NCBI RefSeq assembly: GCF_000424385.1
Contig: NZ_AUJU01000006.1
Span: 62,001 to 126,000 of the forward strand
From: Butyrivibrio sp. LC3010
Lineage (GTDB): Bacteria; Bacillota; Clostridia; Lachnospirales; Lachnospiraceae
Length of the DNA stretch: 64,000 nucleotides
Direction of reading: 5' to 3'
Both the position numbers and the translations under genes were made by a program. Under the pieces are notes generated by a model, which saw only the letters and a program-made list of their open reading frames with translations, did no database searches and was not told the origin of the DNA. Numbering within the stretch: the stretch's first letter is position 1; each line of letters begins with the position of its first letter. Shown one piece after another: positions 23,460 through 31,927 of this stretch.

Positions 23460-24224
23460 TCACATAAAATTTTTGATAAATGATCTTCTGTGTATCTCAC
23501 ATGGACCGTTTTTCTTAAGCGCTTCGATGTGATCAGCACTTCCATAACCTTTATTATGAGCAAAACCATATCCCGGATATTTATCATCCAGTTCAGCCAT
23601 AAGACGATCCCTGGTGACCTTGGCTATAATGCTTGCTGCTGCAATTGATACACTTTTGGCATCTCCCTTGATAATGGACTCCTGGGTGTATTCCTCAAGC
23701 TGTGGGATATGAACAGCATCTATCAGAAGTACGTCCGGCTTAACAGCAAGATTTGCCACAGCCTTTGCCATAGCCTCATAAGTCGCCTGGAGTATATTGA
23801 TCTCATCGATTCTCTCATGAGTACTGTATCCAATACCGACAGAAATGGCCTTTTCGTAGATCTCCTGATAAAGTGCCTCTCTCTTTTTTTCGGATAATTT
23901 CTTCGAATCATTAATATAAAGAATCTCTGCATCTGCAGGCAGAATAACTGCTGCAGCATAAACCGGCCCTGCAAGAGGTCCTCTTCCGACCTCATCTATA
24001 CCGCATATATATTTCTTATCCGAATGTAATCTCTCGTAATAACGCATATCGAAGAGCCGCTTTTTCTCAGCTTCAATAGCCGCTATATGTTTCCTTGCTG
24101 ACTCAACGAGTTTAATGACTCCTGCCCTCTCATCAGATTCATATTTCTCACAAAAGAGTTTATATGCTTCTATGTCATCTGCAAGTGAAAGTGCAGCTTT
24201 AATATCCCCTATTTTCTCAGTCAT
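23460..24224 (-). CDS. rnhB: Ribonuclease HII
   Basis: Removes ribonucleotides from DNA and RNA primers. The catalytic core starts CGIDEVGRGPLAGPVYAAAV (DEG-type acidic cluster), with ILYINDSKKLSEKKRE, the LIDAVHIP segment (second metal-ligand Asp) and SVSIAAASIIAKVTRDRLM. The family's C-terminal YPGYGFAHNKGYGSADHIEAL is present. At 254 residues it carries an N-terminal extension of about 70 residues, common in Firmicutes RnhB. It overlaps the upstream lepB by 8 nt, in the usual rbgA-lepB-rnhB order. Confidence 0.95.
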   Translation of the reverse strand: MTEKIGDIKAALSLADDIEAYKLFCEKYESDERAGVIKLVESARKHIAAIEAEKKRLFDMRYYERLHSDKKYICGIDEVGRGPLAGPVYAAAVILPADAEILYINDSKKLSEKKREALYQEIYEKAISVGIGYSTHERIDEINILQATYEAMAKAVANLAVKPDVLLIDAVHIPQLEEYTQESIIKGDAKSVSIAAASIIAKVTRDRLMAELDDKYPGYGFAHNKGYGSADHIEALKKNGPCEIHRRSFIKNFM

Positions 24225-24786
24225 TTTTTATATTTTCCTTATTCTTATCTATGATTCCAAAGGATGAGAAAGGATATATTCTAAGCCATGTTCTGCCAAT
24301 AATATCGGAGCCCTTAATATTACCTACACTGGGTTCTCTTGAATCCATACTGTAATTTCTGTTATCTCCCATTACAAAATACTCGTCTTCTCCGAGAACA
24401 ACAGGTTCAACAGCCCTTCCGGGGTTCTGTATTACCTCTGCTCCATAATGTTCCTCTAAAATCTCACCATTAATATAAATATTACCGTCATAATCAATCT
24501 GGACAGTTTCACCGGGAAGTCCTATAACACGCTTGATGAAATATTCGCTGGGATCCTGCGGATACGGAAAAATTACTATATCAAAGCGCTTGGGATCTGA
24601 AAACCTGTAGGTAATCTTATCCGCCATAAGTGCATCTCCATCATGAAGTGTATACATCATGGATTCGCCGTCAACATCTGTTCTTTGTGCCACAAACTTC
24701 ATAAAAAGCAATGTTATAGCACAGACAATAATTACTGTAAGTATTGTACTTCCTGCACTTTTTATAAATTCCTGCGTTTTATTCAT
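24217..24786 (-). CDS. lepB: Signal peptidase I (second copy)
   Basis: Membrane serine protease that removes Sec signal peptides outside the cell. One N-terminal transmembrane helix (residues 13-32) precedes the catalytic-Ser region DGESMMYTLHDGDALMADK (box B) and the catalytic Lys in FDIVIFPYPQDPSEYFIKRVIGLPGETV (boxes C and D); box E is YFVMGDNRNYSMDSR. 189 residues. It overlaps rbgA by 4 nt and rnhB by 8. A paralogous lepB lies on the other side of rbgA. Confidence 0.95.
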   Translation of the reverse strand: MNKTQEFIKSAGSTILTVIIVCAITLLFMKFVAQRTDVDGESMMYTLHDGDALMADKITYRFSDPKRFDIVIFPYPQDPSEYFIKRVIGLPGETVQIDYDGNIYINGEILEEHYGAEVIQNPGRAVEPVVLGEDEYFVMGDNRNYSMDSREPSVGNIKGSDIIGRTWLRIYPFSSFGIIDKNKENIKND

Positions 24787-25664
24787 AGTATTGGCCTCTC
24801 TAATGATATTTTTCCAAGTCTACCGTTTCTAAAATCATCTAAAAGCTGAGCACACGCTCTGTCCACATCTGCCTTTCCACCCTGCTTTATCAGCTTTCTG
24901 TTATCTGCTATAGCAGTAAGTATAGATGATTCAGGTGTTTCATACGGATCAGTTTCAAATAAAAGCTTCTGTTCCTCAGTAACACCATATTTATCGGCTA
25001 ACGTTCCCGGATACCATTTCTCCAGAATTCTGATCAGATTTACTGCCAGTTCACCTTTGTCGAGGTTCTCATCATTCATGGAACCTATAAGCGCAAGATG
25101 AAGACCTACTGTCTCATCCTCGAACTTAGGCCACAAAACACCGGGAGTATCAAGCAGCTGAAGGTTCTTGCCGAGCATGATCCACTGTTTACCCTTTGTA
25201 ACACCGGGCTTATTCCCGGTCTTTGCAGCTGCTTTACCGGAAATCTTATTTATAAATGTGGACTTGCCAACATTAGGAATACCTGCGACCATAGCTCTTA
25301 TAGGTCTGTTTACGATTCCACGCTTCTTATCCCTTTCAATTTTCTCACGGCAGCTCTCTGTCACATTATCAAGAACCTGCCTCACCTGAGAACCTGTCTT
25401 GGAATTCATCTCCATGACTCTGGCACCGGATTGTGAGAAATACTCAATCCATTCCTTACTGATCTCCGGATCTGCCAGATCTGACTTATTAAGTATGACC
25501 AATCTTGATTTATTCTGTCCCAGTTTATCAATATCAGGATTCCTTCCCGACATCGGTATTCTGGCATCGGTCAATTCTATGATCAGGTCAACCAGTTTGA
25601 TATTCTCCTGCATCATACGCATGGCCTTGGTCATATGTCCCGGATACCACTGATAATTATTCAT
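24783..25664 (-). CDS. rbgA: Ribosome biogenesis GTPase RbgA (YlqF)
   Basis: Circularly permuted GTPase needed for late 50S assembly. Motif order is permuted: NKSDL (G4) comes before GIPNVGKSTFINKI (G1) and DTPGVLWPKF (G3). The N-terminus YQWYPGHMTKAMRMM is family-typical. I take the ATG at 25664, preceded by AAAGGAAAATAT; the frame is open to 25724 without a ribosome binding site. Overlaps lepB by 4 nt. Confidence 0.95.
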   Translation of the reverse strand: MNNYQWYPGHMTKAMRMMQENIKLVDLIIELTDARIPMSGRNPDIDKLGQNKSRLVILNKSDLADPEISKEWIEYFSQSGARVMEMNSKTGSQVRQVLDNVTESCREKIERDKKRGIVNRPIRAMVAGIPNVGKSTFINKISGKAAAKTGNKPGVTKGKQWIMLGKNLQLLDTPGVLWPKFEDETVGLHLALIGSMNDENLDKGELAVNLIRILEKWYPGTLADKYGVTEEQKLLFETDPYETPESSILTAIADNRKLIKQGGKADVDRACAQLLDDFRNGRLGKISLERPIL

Positions 25665-25726
25665 ATATTTTCCTTTAATCATTGTCATATGGGTAATTCT
25701 TAACAGCCTCCCCATATGAGTCATTA

Positions 25727-26320
25727 TTACTTTATCAGACCGTTATTCCCTTCCTTAGCTCCGTAAGAGAACCAGGCCTTACCTGCTATTGTAGCGATCT
25801 TCACAACGCCAATGTTGGCACTTCTGGAATCCTCACTACTGTTTCTATTGTCGCCAAGAACAAAGAATTCTCCATTCCCAAGTTTAATTTCGTTCTCAGC
25901 TATTCCTGCTTCTTCCATTTTATCATATTCATCATCTTCAGTGACGACTGTTTCGCCATTTATTACCAAATTTCCGTCAACGATTTTAACAGTCTCACCC
26001 GGAACGGCAACAACACGCTTCACATAGTAATGAGATTTCTCATTACCGTTTGGAAGAAAGACAATTACATCATCCCTTTTAGGTGAAGCGATCTTATATA
26101 TTATGCGATTCACAAGAACACTCTGCCCGTTAAACAATGAGTTTTCCATGGAATCACCTATAACTCTCACCCTTTTTCCGAATGAGATTACAAGAACAAA
26201 CGCAACAAAAACTGCGATTACGGTATAAAATACCCAGGAGGCAATTTCTTTTAAAAGCTCCGGAGTAACCGTCTTCTTCTTTTCACGGAACATTGACTGA
26301 TATCTTTTTTTTCGATACAT
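25727..26320 (-). CDS. lepB: Signal peptidase I (first copy)
   Basis: Type I signal peptidase, 197 residues, one transmembrane helix at about 25-50. Catalytic Ser box GDSMENSLFNGQSVLVNRI, catalytic Lys box DDVIVFLPNGNEKSHYYVKRVVAVPGETV, box E GEFFVLGDNRNSSEDSRSANIG. The cytosolic N-terminus is very basic (MYRKKRYQSMFREKKK). It is separated from rplS by a terminator and a repeat-E copy, so it may start a new transcript. The two flanking lepB copies probably arose by duplication around rbgA. Confidence 0.95.
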   Translation of the reverse strand: MYRKKRYQSMFREKKKTVTPELLKEIASWVFYTVIAVFVAFVLVISFGKRVRVIGDSMENSLFNGQSVLVNRIIYKIASPKRDDVIVFLPNGNEKSHYYVKRVVAVPGETVKIVDGNLVINGETVVTEDDEYDKMEEAGIAENEIKLGNGEFFVLGDNRNSSEDSRSANIGVVKIATIAGKAWFSYGAKEGNNGLIK

Positions 26321-26378
26321 AATACCCTCTGCTTAAAAGATTAAAGTGTTCTGTCTGGCAAACTTAACAAAACCAAAA

Positions 26379-26402
26379 GCCTCGCTAAGTGCTCTGCTCA
26401 AA
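26379..26402. repeat. Small hairpin repeat E, copy at 26.4 kb
   Basis: CTCGCTAAGTGCTCTGCTCAAA on the plus strand is identical over 20 bases to the copy near 54640. On the minus strand it directly follows the rplS terminator tract. The partner arm is less well preserved than in the 54.6 kb copies. Confidence 0.55.
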
Positions 26403-26404
26403 TG

Positions 26405-26438
26405 AAAAAAGGCAATTACTAAAAAGTAACTGCCCTTA
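26405..26438 (-). terminator. rplS terminator
   Basis: On the minus strand GGCAGTTACT-TTTT-AGTAATTGCC followed by TTTTTTCATTT, 20 bases past the rplS stop. Confidence 0.9.
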
Positions 26439-26453
26439 CCAAAGAAATTATTC

Positions 26454-26801
26454 TTAGCGAACCTTTTCCTTGACCTTTGCCTTCTTACCTGTGAGGCCCT
26501 TAAGGTAGTTAAGCTTAGCTCTTCTAACCTTACCCATTCTCACAACTTCAACCTTCTCTACAAGAGGAGAGTGAAGAGGCCATGTCTTCTCAACGCCTAC
26601 GCCGTTTGAGATCTTACGAACTGTGAAAGTTGCGCGGTTAGAACCACCCTGGATCTTCTTTACAGTACCTTCGAAGATCTGTACTCTCTCACGGTTACCT
26701 TCCTTGATCTTGTTGTAGACACGAACTGTGTCACCTGTGTTGAACTCAGGAGCGTTCTGGTTAAGCTGCTCCTTCTCGATTTCTGCAATGATTGTATTCA
26801 T
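26454..26801 (-). CDS. rplS: 50S ribosomal protein L19
   Basis: Ribosomal protein of 115 residues at the 30S-50S interface. Recognised from [54 protein letters not shown] and [21 protein letters not shown]. It has its own promoter (26889-26918), a structured leader and a terminator, so it is an independent unit inside the cluster. The start has AGGAGAAAGCAA. Confidence 0.97.
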   Translation of the reverse strand: MNTIIAEIEKEQLNQNAPEFNTGDTVRVYNKIKEGNRERVQIFEGTVKKIQGGSNRATFTVRKISNGVGVEKTWPLHSPLVEKVEVVRMGKVRRAKLNYLKGLTGKKAKVKEKVR

Positions 26802-26819
26802 TTGCTTTCTCCTATACTA

Positions 26820-26882
26820 TATAAATGGACGTTCTTAAATACATTTATGTCTTGCGTACCAGAGGACCGTCATTTTCGCAAC
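26820..26882 (-). ncRNA. Probable L19 leader of rplS
   Basis: Between promoter and rplS start the leader can pair TTGCG with CGCAA around GACGGTCCTCTGGTA, GACG with a distal CGTC, and ATAAATG with CATTTAT. The interlocking pairing and position suit the autoregulatory L19 leader of low-GC Gram-positives. Assigned from position and partial recall of the motif. Confidence 0.5.
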
Positions 26883-26888
26883 TACATG

Positions 26889-26918
26889 ATAATAGCATAT
26901 AAAGCAAGCTGCCGTCAA
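26889..26918 (-). promoter_or_regulatory. rplS promoter
   Basis: On the minus strand TTGACG (26913-26918), 18-nt spacer, TATTAT (26889-26894). It lies directly after the cdd stop. Confidence 0.65.
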
Positions 26919-26924
26919 GGATTT

Positions 26925-27356
26925 TTACTTTATGTGCATATCAACGGGGCCAAAACTTAGAGGCAGGATCTCAGTAAGATTATAGACCTGATATTTATTA
27001 ACCCCATCTGTCTGATCTGTGAGCAGTATAACTTTAAAATCATCATCACAAAACTCACGCATTACCTGTCTGCAGACACCGCACGGTGTACATAATTTAA
27101 GCTCTTTCTGATTTTCAAAGCCACCCACAATTGCTATGGCAGAAAATTCTGTATCTCCCTCACTGATAGCCTTAAAAAAAGCAGTGCGCTCAGCACAGTT
27201 AGTAGGTGTATAGGATGCATTCTCAATATTACACCCTTTGTATACCTTGCCATCCTTAGTCATAAGGGCCGCACCTACTTTAAAATGACTGTAGGGAGTA
27301 TAAGCCATCTTTCTGGCTTCAAGAGCCAGCTCTACCAATTCATCATATGTTTTCAT
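26925..27356 (-). CDS. cdd: Cytidine deaminase
   Basis: Zinc enzyme converting cytidine and deoxycytidine to the uridine forms for pyrimidine salvage. Zinc and catalytic motifs: CNIENASYTPTNCAERTAFF (Cys-Ala-Glu) and CTPCGVCRQVM (Cys-x-x-Cys). 143 residues from the ATG at 27356; a TTG at 27374 is also open but has no ribosome binding site. Its product uridine is the substrate of the phosphorylase encoded 41 bp upstream, so the pair forms a pyrimidine-salvage unit inserted into the rimM-rplS interval. Confidence 0.93.
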   Translation of the reverse strand: MKTYDELVELALEARKMAYTPYSHFKVGAALMTKDGKVYKGCNIENASYTPTNCAERTAFFKAISEGDTEFSAIAIVGGFENQKELKLCTPCGVCRQVMREFCDDDFKVILLTDQTDGVNKYQVYNLTEILPLSFGPVDMHIK

Positions 27357-27397
27357 ATTGTTATCCCAAAGCAAAACTTATTTGCATTCTTTCTGCA

Positions 27398-28183
27398 TTA
27401 TTTAGCGTTTTTCTTATCATCAGCTATCAGCTTTCTTATAGCTGAGATTGCAACTCTTATTGCAGCATCTGTATCATGAACCTGAGGATTATCCAAGCCT
27501 TCCTTTGCTCTCTCCTGGTTGGCTACTGTCAGCATGATTGCACCGGTTCTGGCGCGCAGCCACTGTCCGACAATGAAAAGTGTGGAGGATTCCATCTCTG
27601 AACCAAGACAGCCGCATCTTTTCCATGCTTCCCACTTATTCTGAAGCTCATAAAATACCGGCTTGCTCTCCGGCTCGTGCTGACCGTAAAATGCATCCTT
27701 ACACTGAACCACGCCTACATGGTGTCTTGCACCAAGCTCTATAGCAGCTTCTTTAAGAGCCTGAGTAACTTCAAATGTAGCTACAGCAGGGTATTCAATA
27801 GGAGCATACTCCTTTGATGTACCCTCAGCTCTTATTGCACCATTAACGATAATCAGGTCTCCACCCACAACATCAAGCTGCATACCGCCACAAGTACCAA
27901 CTCTGATAAAAGTATCCGCACCTATCTTATGAAGCTCCTCAACCGCGATGGACGTTGATGCCCCGCCTATTCCTGTTGAGACAACGCTTACCTTCTCACC
28001 GTCAAGATAACCTGTATACGTATTATATTCACGATTACTTGCCACATGCTTGGCATCATCAAAATATGCTGCTATCTTCTCACAGCGGCCGGGATCGCCT
28101 GGCAAAATAACATATCTTCCAACATCGCCTTCCTTAAGATGAATATGATACTGATATCCGGCGCCTTCCGTATAATCTACCAT
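27398..28183 (-). CDS. udp: Uridine phosphorylase
   Basis: Cleaves uridine with phosphate to uracil and ribose 1-phosphate. The family signature is present: [30 protein letters not shown] at residues 26-55, [25 protein letters not shown], and a C-terminal [12 protein letters not shown] typical of the NP-I phosphorylases; 261 residues. RBS is TATAGGAGGGATAAAGG. Driven by its own promoter at the rimM end and preceded by a leader with alternative hairpins, which may regulate udp-cdd. Confidence 0.9.
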   Translation of the reverse strand: MVDYTEGAGYQYHIHLKEGDVGRYVILPGDPGRCEKIAAYFDDAKHVASNREYNTYTGYLDGEKVSVVSTGIGGASTSIAVEELHKIGADTFIRVGTCGGMQLDVVGGDLIIVNGAIRAEGTSKEYAPIEYPAVATFEVTQALKEAAIELGARHHVGVVQCKDAFYGQHEPESKPVFYELQNKWEAWKRCGCLGSEMESSTLFIVGQWLRARTGAIMLTVANQERAKEGLDNPQVHDTDAAIRVAISAIRKLIADDKKNAK

Positions 28184-28202
28184 CCTTTATCCCTCCTATA
28201 AT

Positions 28203-28263
28203 ATGATTTGGCACGTTTGATTCATAATCCTGCCATGTTATCGAAGCCTTTCCAAATCATGGC
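28203..28263 (-). promoter_or_regulatory. Alternative hairpins in the udp leader
   Basis: ATGATTTGG (28203-28211) is the exact complement of CCAAATCAT (28252-28260), and GCCATG (28232-28237) that of CATGGC (28258-28263). The two helices share bases and cannot form together. The structure ends next to the udp ribosome binding site, as expected for a translational switch. No known riboswitch recognised. Confidence 0.35.
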
Positions 28264-28324
28264 TTTATCACGACAAATCCTAAAATAAATTATAATTTAA
28301 TATCTTACCTGGTAAGGCTACTTT

Positions 28325-28354
28325 ATTATATTCCCTAATTTCAGTTTCAGTCAA
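28325..28354 (-). promoter_or_regulatory. udp-cdd promoter
   Basis: On the minus strand TTGACT (28349-28354), 18-nt spacer, TATAAT (28325-28330). The -35 lies inside the last codons of rimM. Confidence 0.65.
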
Positions 28355-28877
28355 AAAGCCCATCCATTACATGGATCGTCATGACCTTGTTTTCTACATC
28401 GATATTTTTTACGCATTCCTTAATTCCTGGAATCATAACAGTTTCGGAGCCTTCTGCCACGTCTTCATCGGTACGCTTCATCTCATATACATCATTTGCT
28501 CCTGTCTGTATGACCTGTTTAAGGATTCCAAGTTCTTTGCCATCCTCATCAACTATTGTCATTCCTTCAAGATCGGCAAGATAATATTCACCTTCCTCAA
28601 GAGCAATAGCATCCTCTCTGCGTACTATAAGCTCCTTCTGTCTCAAGCGCTCTACTTCATTTATATCGTTAAATTCCTTGAATTTTACAATTACAAATTT
28701 CTTATTAAAGCGGACTTTTTCAATAGTGAGTTCCTTTTTCCCCTCTCGTCCGGTATCAAGAATTACCTTCTTAAGATCAAGGAACCTCTCCGGATCCTGC
28801 GTCGTGGGGAAAACATTAACCTCTCCTTTAAGACCGTGTGTCGATGCTATTACCCCTATCTGAAAATATTCTGTCAT
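28347..28877 (-). CDS. rimM: 16S rRNA processing protein RimM
   Basis: 30S-maturation factor of 176 residues. N-terminal RimM domain (FQIGVIASTHGLKGEVNVFPTTQDPERF) and C-terminal PRC-like barrel (GEYYLADLEGMTIVDEDGKELG, VMIPGIKECVKNIDVENKVMTIH). It follows trmD, whereas the usual Firmicutes order is rimM then trmD. A 41-bp tandem duplication lies in the 89-bp gap between them. Confidence 0.95.
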   Translation of the reverse strand: MTEYFQIGVIASTHGLKGEVNVFPTTQDPERFLDLKKVILDTGREGKKELTIEKVRFNKKFVIVKFKEFNDINEVERLRQKELIVRREDAIALEEGEYYLADLEGMTIVDEDGKELGILKQVIQTGANDVYEMKRTDEDVAEGSETVMIPGIKECVKNIDVENKVMTIHVMDGLFD

Positions 28878-28900
28878 ATTGTTCTAACCTCATTACATTC

Positions 28901-28974
28901 ATTATACAACTGATAAATGTTTTATTTACATTACATCTATTATTATACAGCTGATAGATGTTTAATTTACATTT
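28901..28974. repeat. 41-bp tandem duplication at the trmD-rimM junction
   Basis: ATTATACAACTGATAAATG then TTTTATTTACAT (28901-28931) is repeated from 28942 as ATTATACAGCTGATAGATG then TTTAATTTACAT, with a few substitutions. The second copy includes the trmD stop codon (28967-28969), so the first copy holds a former trmD end. Confidence 0.75.
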
Positions 28975-29746
28975 CTTCATTAATTCTGTCCAGTATCCTG
29001 TTACGCTTCTTAAGTGCTTTAGGTGTGAACTGCTCCGGGTGCTCCTCAATATATTTATCATAGAGCTCCGGTCTGCGTTCCCTGGTCCTTTCCAGGGATT
29101 TTTGAAAACGCCACACATCTACATTAGCATGATTCCCCGACAAAAGTACAGATGGAACTCTTTTGTCCATCCAAACCTCCGGACGTGAATACTGCGGATA
29201 CTCCAAAAGCCCGTCATCAAAGGATTCTGTCTGGGCTGATTCCTCATTATTAAGAACTCCCGGAACAAGCCTTGAGATGGCATCAATCATTACCATCGCC
29301 GGAAGCTCTCCGCCTGTAAGAACATAGTCACCTATGGAAACATAATCGGTAACTATTTCCTCCAGGACTCTCTCATCAATTCCTTCATAGTGTCCGCATA
29401 AAAATATTATATCATTATCCTTAGCAAAATCTCTTGCAGCTGCCTGACTAAAAACGCTGCCCTGAGGAGTCACATATACAACTCTCGGTTTTGCATCCGG
29501 CTCTCTTTCTCTTATCTCATTCAAAATAGCCTGATAACAGCTATAAATAGGCTGTGCCTGCATAAGCATACCTGCACCGCCTCCATATGTATAATCATCC
29601 ACCTTATTATGCTTGTTATCAGCATAATCACGAATGTTTACCGCTTTGGCAAATATTGTTCCTTTATCCATGGCCCTTTTAAGAATACTGGTATTTAATA
29701 CCTCCATGACCATCTCTGGGAAAAGTGTCATTATATAAAAATTCAT
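28967..29746 (-). CDS. trmD: tRNA (guanine-37-N1)-methyltransferase
   Basis: SPOUT methyltransferase making m1G37, which prevents frameshifting. Recognised from MNFYIMTLFPEMVMEVLNTS, VDDYTYGGGAGMLMQAQPIY, the trefoil-knot SAM site FLCGHYEGIDERVLE and IGDYVLTGGELPAMVMIDAISRLVPGVL, with LLEYPQYSRPEVW. 259 residues is normal for Firmicutes. Between it and khpA sits repeat copy C; the start has GGAGTAAATA. Confidence 0.95.
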   Translation of the reverse strand: MNFYIMTLFPEMVMEVLNTSILKRAMDKGTIFAKAVNIRDYADNKHNKVDDYTYGGGAGMLMQAQPIYSCYQAILNEIREREPDAKPRVVYVTPQGSVFSQAAARDFAKDNDIIFLCGHYEGIDERVLEEIVTDYVSIGDYVLTGGELPAMVMIDAISRLVPGVLNNEESAQTESFDDGLLEYPQYSRPEVWMDKRVPSVLLSGNHANVDVWRFQKSLERTRERRPELYDKYIEEHPEQFTPKALKKRNRILDRINEEM

Positions 29747-29760
29747 TATTTACTCCGAAA

Positions 29761-29886
29761 CAGACCTTTTTGTTCGCTCCTCAAAAGGTCTGAAGATTTA
29801 TACTCCTCTCGCGCGAGTGCGAACCCCGCGGAGCAATTTATGTCACATAGGAAATTCAATGGAATTTCTTCGTATGATAAAAATAC
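29761..29886. repeat. Three-hairpin intergenic repeat, copy C
   Basis: Hairpin III is CAGACCTTTT/AAAAGGTCTG (29761-29770 and 29783-29792, 12-nt loop). The CTCGCGCGAG element (29808-29817) is self-complementary. The conserved box appears as CCGCGGAGCAATTTAT and the palindrome as ATAGGAAATTC/GGAATTTCTTC followed by ATGATAAAAAT. More diverged than A and B but the same order. It abuts the khpA terminator. Confidence 0.65.
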
Positions 29887-29915
29887 CCGAAGCTGAAAGC
29901 TCAACTCCGGGTATA
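29882..29915 (-). terminator. Terminator after khpA
   Basis: On the minus strand ATACCCG-GAGTTGAGCTTTCAGCTT-CGGGTAT, followed by TTTTATC. The U-tract forms the edge of repeat copy C. Confidence 0.75.
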
Positions 29916-29919
29916 GATA

Positions 29920-30150
29920 TTAATCGACAATTTCAACGTCAACCTTAAGATTTTCTCTGGTAGATGCTGCTTTAACAACTGAGCGAATGGCTTTTGCTAT
30001 TCTGCCCTGTCTTCCGATTACCTTGCCCATATCTGAAGGTGCAACGTGCAGCTCAATGATGATGTTTCGTCCTTCTTTTTTTTCATTAACCACAACTTCA
30101 TCCGGATTGTCAACCAGAGCCTTTGCAATTACTTCAACCAATTCTTTCAT
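29920..30150 (-). CDS. khpA: KH-domain RNA-binding protein KhpA
   Basis: Single KH-domain protein of 76 residues (YlqC/KhpA family) that binds RNA, usually with KhpB. The GxxG loop lies in SDMGKVIGRQGRIAKAIRSVVKAAS; flanking ELVEVIAKALVDNPDEVVV is typical. Placed between rpsP (30 bp upstream) and trmD as in most Firmicutes, but followed here by a terminator and repeat copy C. Confidence 0.95.
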   Translation of the reverse strand: MKELVEVIAKALVDNPDEVVVNEKKEGRNIIIELHVAPSDMGKVIGRQGRIAKAIRSVVKAASTRENLKVDVEIVD

Positions 30151-30180
30151 GAATTTTCCCCTAGTTAAATGCGAAGTTGA

Positions 30181-30423
30181 TTACTTAATACCTGCCTGCT
30201 TGAAAATCTTGCTTACAACGTTTGTAGGCTGTGCTCCGTTTGAAAGCCATTTCTTAGCAAGTTCCTCGTTTACCTTGCATGTGCTGGGATCTGTATTAGG
30301 ATCATAAGTTCCGATCTCCTCGATGAACTTTCCGTTTACAGGGAACTTAGAATCAGATACAACGATACGATAAAAAGGAACCTTCTTCTTACCAATTCTC
30401 TTAAGTCTAATTTTTACTGCCAT
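30181..30423 (-). CDS. rpsP: 30S ribosomal protein S16
   Basis: Ribosomal protein of 80 residues ([57 protein letters not shown]). The ATG at 30423 has GGAGGATTTTTAAA before it; the frame is open to 30489 but that extension is not conserved. Third gene of the ylxM-ffh-rpsP-khpA unit. Confidence 0.97.
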   Translation of the reverse strand: MAVKIRLKRIGKKKVPFYRIVVSDSKFPVNGKFIEEIGTYDPNTDPSTCKVNEELAKKWLSNGAQPTNVVSKIFKQAGIK

Positions 30424-30547
30424 TTTAAAAATCCTCCATTTAAATAAAAATAAAATGTTAATAGCTATGATAAACGAATTACTCCGCAATCATCATATAT
30501 ATGAAACCCGGTAAAAATCCGAATCTGCATATCAGTTACAAATATAT

Positions 30548-31924
30548 TTAGAAGAACTTGCCAAAGCCGCCCTTACCAAGTCCACCAAGGGCTCCCAAGC
30601 CTCTTCTACCCTTCTTTCCCATAAGTCCGGGCATCTGCTTCATCATCTTCTGCATCTGCTCAAACTGCTTTATGAAACGATTCACATCAGTAATATCGTT
30701 TCCTGAGCCCTTAGCAATTCTGTATTTTCTCTGAGGACTCATAAGCTTGGGATTTTTTCTCTCTTCAGGTGTCATAGAAAGCACAATGGCTTCTATTCTT
30801 GCAAGCTGTTTCTCGTCAGGAAGCTGATCATCACTGATCTTTCCCATTCCGGGAAGCATTCCCATTATGGCTCCAAGGCCACCCATGTTTCTCATCTGCT
30901 TCATGGATTCAAGGTACATCTCAAAATCGATCTTACCTTTTTTCATTTTAGAAGCCATCTCGCGCTCTTTTTCTTCATCGCGCTCACGATTAGCTTCCAC
31001 AGCTTTATCTATAAGGCTAAGGACATCACCCATTCCAAGGATTCTGCTAGCCATTCTGTCGGGATAAAACTGCTCCAGATCAGAGAGCTTCTCTCCCATA
31101 CCAACATAAAGAATAGGCTTGCCTGTAACCTGTCTTGCGGAAAGTGCAGCACCACCTCTGGTGTCACCATCCATCTTACTCAATACGATACCGTCAATGC
31201 CGATCCTGTCATTAAACTGAACTGCAACATCAACTGCCGCCTGACCTGTCATGGCATCAACAACAAGAAGTGACTGATGAACAGTAACTGCTTCCTTGAT
31301 TGCCACAAGCTCCTGCATCATTTCTTCGTCAATCTGCAGACGGCCGGCTGTATCCAGAATAACTACGTTCTCATTATTCTTCTCAGCATGAGCAATTGCT
31401 GCCTTCGCAATCTCTATAGGGCTGACATCCGTTCCCATTGAAAAGAAATCAACTTCCTGCTTCTCAGCATTTATGCGCAGCTGATCTATTGCAGCAGGTC
31501 TGTATACATCACATGCCACAAGCAACGGCTTTTTGCCCTTAAGCTTAACTTTACCTGCTATCTTAGCAGCTGTCGTGGTCTTACCGGTACCCTGAAGACC
31601 ACACATCATGATTACTGTAATGCTCTTTCCCGGTTGGAACTGGATCTCTGTAATATCTGATCCCATAAGGCTTGTCAACTCTTCATCGACAATCTTCACA
31701 ACCATCTGAGCGGGATTCAAACCATTTAATACATCTTCACCGACTGCTCTCTCCTGTACTTTGTTAACAAAGTACTTAACTACACGGAAGTTAACATCTG
31801 CCTCCAAAAGAGCCATTTTAACTTCCTTCATTGCAGTCTTAACATCTTCCTCTGAAAGGCGGCCCTTGCCACGAAGATTCTTAAATACGTTCTGAAGTTT
31901 ATCTGATAAACTCTCAAATGCCAT
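30548..31924 (-). CDS. ffh: Signal recognition particle protein Ffh
   Basis: SRP54 GTPase that binds signal peptides and, with 4.5S/6S RNA and FtsY, targets ribosomes to the membrane. N domain at residues 1-90; G domain with GLQGTGKTTTAAKIAGK, DVYRPAAIDQLR, DTAGRLQIDEEMM and SKMDGDTRGGAAL; Met-rich M domain at the C-terminus (FEQMQKMMKQMPGLMGKKGRRG). 458 residues is normal. Its receptor gene ftsY is at 35700. YlxM is encoded 3 bp upstream. Confidence 0.97.
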   Translation of the reverse strand: MAFESLSDKLQNVFKNLRGKGRLSEEDVKTAMKEVKMALLEADVNFRVVKYFVNKVQERAVGEDVLNGLNPAQMVVKIVDEELTSLMGSDITEIQFQPGKSITVIMMCGLQGTGKTTTAAKIAGKVKLKGKKPLLVACDVYRPAAIDQLRINAEKQEVDFFSMGTDVSPIEIAKAAIAHAEKNNENVVILDTAGRLQIDEEMMQELVAIKEAVTVHQSLLVVDAMTGQAAVDVAVQFNDRIGIDGIVLSKMDGDTRGGAALSARQVTGKPILYVGMGEKLSDLEQFYPDRMASRILGMGDVLSLIDKAVEANRERDEEKEREMASKMKKGKIDFEMYLESMKQMRNMGGLGAIMGMLPGMGKISDDQLPDEKQLARIEAIVLSMTPEERKNPKLMSPQRKYRIAKGSGNDITDVNRFIKQFEQMQKMMKQMPGLMGKKGRRGLGALGGLGKGGFGKFF

Positions 31925-31927
31925 AAA

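Noticed and set aside
28371..28913. 180-codon plus-strand frame opposite rimM
   Set aside because: Antisense shadow: no RBS, composition of a mirror frame, and rimM is clearly conserved on the other strand.
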